This document shows, one piece after another, positions 13,659 through 13,763 of a stretch of 13,763 nt of DNA. The DNA is from Bacteroidota bacterium (lineage in GTDB: Bacteria; Bacteroidota; Bacteroidia; Chitinophagales; UBA2359), in NCBI GenBank assembly GCA_020627525.1, contig JAHDGP010000063.1, positions 1-13,763 of the forward strand, in the 5' to 3' direction. Each line of letters starts with the position of its first letter. Position 1 is the first letter of the stretch. The position numbers were made by a program, and so were the translations under genes. Below the pieces are notes generated by a model, which did no database searches, was not told the origin of the DNA, and saw only the letters and a program-made list of their open reading frames with translations.

Positions 13659-13763
13659 TTATCTATTCATTGATAACAAAAACTCAGCATTTGACTTTGT
13701 CCCCTTCATATTACCTAATAAAAACTGCATTGCTTCTTCAGTATTCATATCCGCAAGATGCTT
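13659..13763 (-). CDS. C-terminal fragment of an unidentified gene (cut by window edge)
   Basis: The frame from the right edge to a TAA at 13661-13659 is open for 34 codons and gives a protein-like tail: KHLADMNTEEAM, then QFLLGNMKGTKSNAEFLLSMNR. Composition and codon use resemble real coding sequence, so this is probably the end of a minus-strand gene lying upstream of rpmH. The family cannot be told from so short a piece. The 174 bases between its stop and the rpmH promoter hold a TTTGTT/AACAAA stem near 13610 and a CTCCG/CGGGG stem near 13582, either of which could terminate it. Confidence 0.6.
   Translation of the reverse strand, partial: KHLADMNTEEAMQFLLGNMKGTKSNAEFLLSMNR

Overview
The window looks like a Bacteroidota chromosome, probably Flavobacteriales-like. 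The DNA is AT-rich, genes rarely carry Shine-Dalgarno sites, several upstream regions have TAnnTTTG-type -7 boxes, one secreted protein ends in a type A type IX secretion (T9SS) sorting domain, and the radA, recX and rpmH-rnpA-yidD genes are of bacterial housekeeping type. Nearly everything is on the minus strand; only recX is on the plus strand.

Left part (1-1331): an accessory-looking patch with a small CxxC zinc-ribbon-like protein and a SUKH (SMI1/KNR4) protein, separated by a GC-rich hairpin and bracketed by an 11-bp inverted repeat. Next come radA (1332-2690), a palindromic inverted repeat that supplies part of the predicted radA promoter, a PLP-dependent ACC deaminase/D-cysteine desulfhydrase family enzyme, and a secreted arylsulfotransferase-like protein.

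Middle part (5520-9074): a tight minus-strand run that reads, in transcription order, exported PqqB-like metallo-hydrolase, Smr-domain protein, DinB/YfiT-like metalloenzyme, YecM/VOC-family protein, and an unannotated protein with what looks like a protein-kinase/aminoglycoside-phosphotransferase catalytic core (D-x4-N followed by IDFD). The last two overlap by one base (TAATG). This is the least conventional part of the window and the best candidate for an undescribed functional unit, but the shared role is inference only.

Right part (9201-13763): a candidate lipoprotein, a gene-free stretch with hairpin repeats, an MFS exporter-like gene, recX on the opposite strand, then yidD, rnpA and rpmH (L34) in the classical RNA-processing/membrane-insertion order. 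A perfect hairpin lies between rpmH and rnpA, and strong Bacteroidota-type promoters are predicted for rpmH and yidD. A 34-codon C-terminal fragment of one more minus-strand gene runs off the right edge. No tRNA, rRNA, CRISPR array or intact insertion sequence was recognised.
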